Positions 30,279 through 32,506 of a stretch of DNA of 32,506 nucleotides are shown here, one piece after another. The first letter of the stretch is position 1, and every line of letters begins with the position of its first letter. Both the position numbers and the translations under genes were made by a program. The notes under the pieces are model-generated. The model made no database searches, was not told the DNA's origin, and saw only the letters and a list, made by a program, of their open reading frames with translations. Source of the DNA: an uncultured Eubacteriales bacterium (GTDB lineage: Bacteria; Bacillota; Clostridia; Christensenellales; CAG-917); assembly GCA_900547975.1 (NCBI GenBank), contig URIX01000013.1:1-32506 (forward strand), in the 5' to 3' direction.

Positions 30279-32143
30279 TTTCCCTTCGGCACGCCGATAA
30301 TAACTCTCGTTCCGCATTGCGGTTTGGTGTCGATTCTCACCTCGATACCCGTAATCAACCGTATTCTTTCGCTTGCGTTTCTCAATCCGACGGATGTGTC
30401 TTTCACCTCATTCAAATCGAATCCGCAACCGTTGTCTTCGATGGTGATAACGACGTTGTTTGCGCCCTCGTCATCGGTTTTTATAAGTATGTATCCGTCG
30501 TAATCGTCCACGATTCCCGAATACTTGATTGCGTTCTCGACAAATGGCTGTAATGACAGAACAGGCACTTTAACATCATAATTTCCTATATCTAACAGTA
30601 GGTTTATGCTTTTACCCTTGCTCAACTCGACCAAATGAACGTAGTTTATGATGTTGTTTATTTCTTCGTCAAGACCTACCGTCGTTTTGTTGTCGGCGTC
30701 AACGATTGCACGCAAATGCGAGGCGAATTCGGATATTGCTTCGTCGCCTTTATCGAGGCTGTCGTGATACACCGTCTGAATTGCGGTAAGGCTGTTAAAC
30801 ACGAAATGCGGCTTGATTTGCTCTTTAAGCACGTTGTTTTTGATTTCAACCAACTTACGTTTGTACGTTTCCGTTTGCAACGCTTCTTTGTTCTTGTTTG
30901 CGATATTGATGAAGTGCATCGTAAATATCGCAAACATAATGACGACCATAGAGGACGCCGCAACAGATTCCGTGCCTATTATAACGATTTCGAGCATATC
31001 GAGCAACTGCGAGCCTATTGTGAAAATCAATCCGAACAGAACGACGATATACGCCCTTGCGAACTTGACCTTGTTGTATGCGGCTTTGAATATCGGATAA
31101 TAAAGCAACGTCATCGTGGCAATCTGAATAAGCGGCGGTATAATGCGCTCTTTATATCCGCTAAGCATATAAAATGCGACGATGCACGCAATATTGACAA
31201 CAATCAATGCGGCAATCGCCCACTTTTTTGGCACGTTCAACATTCCGTTTTTGTTGAGGTGCACCATAAACAGTATAACCGTGACTATCGCAAGCGCATA
31301 AAATACTTCCGCAATGCAGTTGTATGCCAACGTGTTCGTACTCAATGAAAACAACATCAAAATGTCAATCGAGAATATGTACATCAGCACTATAAACAGC
31401 AATAGCACCGTCAGCGACCACGAACGCTCTTGTTTCTTGTATATAATGTTTGAAATGACGTTGACGAGCAACATCGCAAGCATAATTCCGAGCACGACCA
31501 TCGACAACTGATCGCCTATCATTATCTGATTCGTTTTGAAATCCGAACGCAAATAAAACGCGTAGTGCATTCCGCCTTCGTTATTGTCGGAAATCTCGAC
31601 GACGACATCCAGCGTTTCTCCCTCTGCGACTTTGTACGGATAATAGTTTTCCGCTCTGCCGTTCGATTTAGTTCCCTTTGCGTCTTTCGACATAACGCCG
31701 TATTCAACGTTAAGAACACCGTTAATATACGTCCGATATGCCCCGTCGTAGTTGTTCGCAAACACGAGCACTTCAAGCCCCGGTTCTACGTTTTCAACAA
31801 TCAAACGAAACGAGCCGTACCCCGTTCTCGGCAGTTTTTGCCCGCTTTCCGTAACCTTTCCCGTCCATACGTCGGGCATAGACAACATTCCGTCAGGTTG
31901 CGCGTCGGCAATATTGTCGGTGATAATCCACTTTTCGTAATAGTATTCCCATTCACCGGGAAGCACCACCCAGTCCTTTCTGCCCGTCATATCGATTTTC
32001 CCGTGTTCGATTAGCGGCATACCGTATATTTGTGGCAAATAGCAAGAGCATAAATATGTCAAACCCAAAAGGCCTACGGTGATTATCATAAACGCCGCAG
32101 TCCAAATAATAGATTTTGCTGTCTTATTGTCTTTGAGGCTCAC
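30275..32143 (-). CDS. Sensor histidine kinase, 7TM-DISM type with LytS-like kinase domain
   Basis: This is a 622-aa membrane protein. One helix (about 12-34) is followed by an extracellular beta-rich sensor domain of about 155 residues (LPGEWEYYYEKW, GYGSFRLIVENV, YRTYINGVL), like the 7TMR-DISM extracellular domains that resemble carbohydrate-binding modules. Seven hydrophobic segments follow (about 208-415). The kinase part has EQIKPHFVFNSL with phosphoacceptor H446, the N-box PFVENAIKYS (533-542) and the G-box DNGCGFD (570-576). The start codon is GTG, chosen because GGGGGAG lies 6 bases upstream and no ATG is suitably placed. It is co-transcribed with the response regulator (4-base overlap). 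The ligand may be a glycan or cell-wall fragment (inference). Confidence 0.92.
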   Translation of the reverse strand: MSLKDNKTAKSIIWTAAFMIITVGLLGLTYLCSCYLPQIYGMPLIEHGKIDMTGRKDWVVLPGEWEYYYEKWIITDNIADAQPDGMLSMPDVWTGKVTESGQKLPRTGYGSFRLIVENVEPGLEVLVFANNYDGAYRTYINGVLNVEYGVMSKDAKGTKSNGRAENYYPYKVAEGETLDVVVEISDNNEGGMHYAFYLRSDFKTNQIMIGDQLSMVVLGIMLAMLLVNVISNIIYKKQERSWSLTVLLLFIVLMYIFSIDILMLFSLSTNTLAYNCIAEVFYALAIVTVILFMVHLNKNGMLNVPKKWAIAALIVVNIACIVAFYMLSGYKERIIPPLIQIATMTLLYYPIFKAAYNKVKFARAYIVVLFGLIFTIGSQLLDMLEIVIIGTESVAASSMVVIMFAIFTMHFINIANKNKEALQTETYKRKLVEIKNNVLKEQIKPHFVFNSLTAIQTVYHDSLDKGDEAISEFASHLRAIVDADNKTTVGLDEEINNIINYVHLVELSKGKSINLLLDIGNYDVKVPVLSLQPFVENAIKYSGIVDDYDGYILIKTDDEGANNVVITIEDNGCGFDLNEVKDTSVGLRNASERIRLITGIEVRIDTKPQCGTRVIIGVPKGK

Positions 32144-32201
32144 TTACTTCTCCCCCATTGCCTATTCATTAAAAATTGAAAGGTTTACTCCAACATTATG
32201 T

Positions 32202-32230
32202 ATTATAACAGAAAATCGGATTTCTTTCAA
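32202..32230 (-). promoter_or_regulatory. Promoter of the two-component operon
   Basis: On the minus strand: TTGAAA, exactly 17 bases, TATAAT, about 55 bases ahead of the GTG start. Confidence 0.8.
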
Positions 32231-32432
32231 TATCATTTTAAAAACATCTATCAACCATTTATGTTTTGATTTATATAGCAATAAAATATGACGGACAAAA
32301 AACAGCGCAATTGTCAATCCATTCGAAAAATAATAGGCTTTTATTGATTTGAAATTTAGGCGTATGATTATCTTGAGCCAATTCTTGTTAAACACTATCT
32401 TTTTAAGTTCCAATTTTCTCCATTTGACGATT
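32231..32432. other. AT-rich intergenic stretch, no gene supported
   Basis: I see no gene with a binding site here. A 105-residue minus-strand frame runs through it but starts inside the family B3 hairpin and lacks a ribosome binding site. Confidence 0.5.
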
Positions 32433-32495
32433 AGACGTGCCGTAGTCTTGATACAAGTGGCGCCGCTGCGCGTCGCCAAAGACTACGGCACGTCT
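32433..32495. repeat. Family B hairpin, copy B3
   Basis: AGACGTGCCGTAGTCTT (32433-32449) pairs perfectly with AAGACTACGGCACGTCT (32479-32495). The one-sided GATACAAGT and a GC-rich inner stem with a GCTGCGC tip are as in B2 (17927-17988), while many stem bases differ with matching changes on the other arm. The AACTCGCAA dyad of the B1 and B2 copies is absent. Confidence 0.75.
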
Positions 32496-32506
32496 TTCCT
32501 AAAACA

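Noticed and set aside
32162..32479. 105-aa minus-strand frame at the right edge
   Set aside because: It starts within the family B3 hairpin, has no ribosome binding site and runs through the kinase promoter.

Overview
The window looks like a chromosomal segment from an anaerobic, probably gut-dwelling member of the Bacillota (Clostridia). The reasons are a trimeric bifurcating-type [FeFe] hydrogenase, glycerol fermentation genes, strong AGGAGG ribosome binding sites, TTGACA/TATAAT promoters, a LytS-type kinase paired with a BTAD-type response regulator, and a giant BspA-like leucine-rich surface lipoprotein. The genus cannot be named from the sequence alone.

Positions 1-11500 are conserved metabolic chromosome of fairly even, moderate GC. 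On the minus strand are hydC-hydB-hydA (NADH- and ferredoxin-linked [FeFe] hydrogenase) and nadE (NAD synthesis). On the plus strand are gldA and a fused DhaK-DhaL kinase, which together turn glycerol into dihydroxyacetone phosphate and produce NADH that the hydrogenase could re-oxidise. malQ (minus) converges on them across a long two-way terminator. A tRNA-Leu(GAG) with a near-consensus promoter follows.

Positions 11500-23950 are an accessory, patchwork mobile region. A sigma-like regulator with a structured leader is followed by a three-gene restriction-modification operon of the CglI/NgoAVII type (5mC methyltransferase, PLD/B3 nuclease, Z1 ATPase) and a tyrosine integrase. The block from 12573 to 17951 is bounded by 57-bp direct repeats and may be a nested island. 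Beyond it lie a small recombinase-associated gene and a large serine recombinase. Next comes a markedly AT-rich two-gene cassette with its own promoter: a protein with an AbiJ-like region and a Vsr/DUF559-like nuclease motif, plus a two-helix membrane protein. This pair is the best candidate in the window for an undescribed defence system. An antirestriction operon follows (unknown 78-aa protein, ArdA-like protein, unknown 66-aa protein). No relaxase or conjugation gene is seen, so the region looks like remnants or mobilisable elements.

Positions 24000-32150 hold a 1754-aa lipoprotein with InlB-type repeats and a long array of 23-residue leucine-rich repeats containing internal segmental duplications, followed upstream by a two-component system (7TM histidine kinase and response regulator, overlapping by ATGA).

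Two families of long hairpins recur across the window. Their stems differ from copy to copy but stay paired, while their unpaired loops are conserved. Family A (329-531, 4813-5029) sits directly on the 3' ends of hydA and nadE. Family B (12573, 17895, 32433) occurs around the mobile region and at the right edge. They are the most striking structure not explained by genes.
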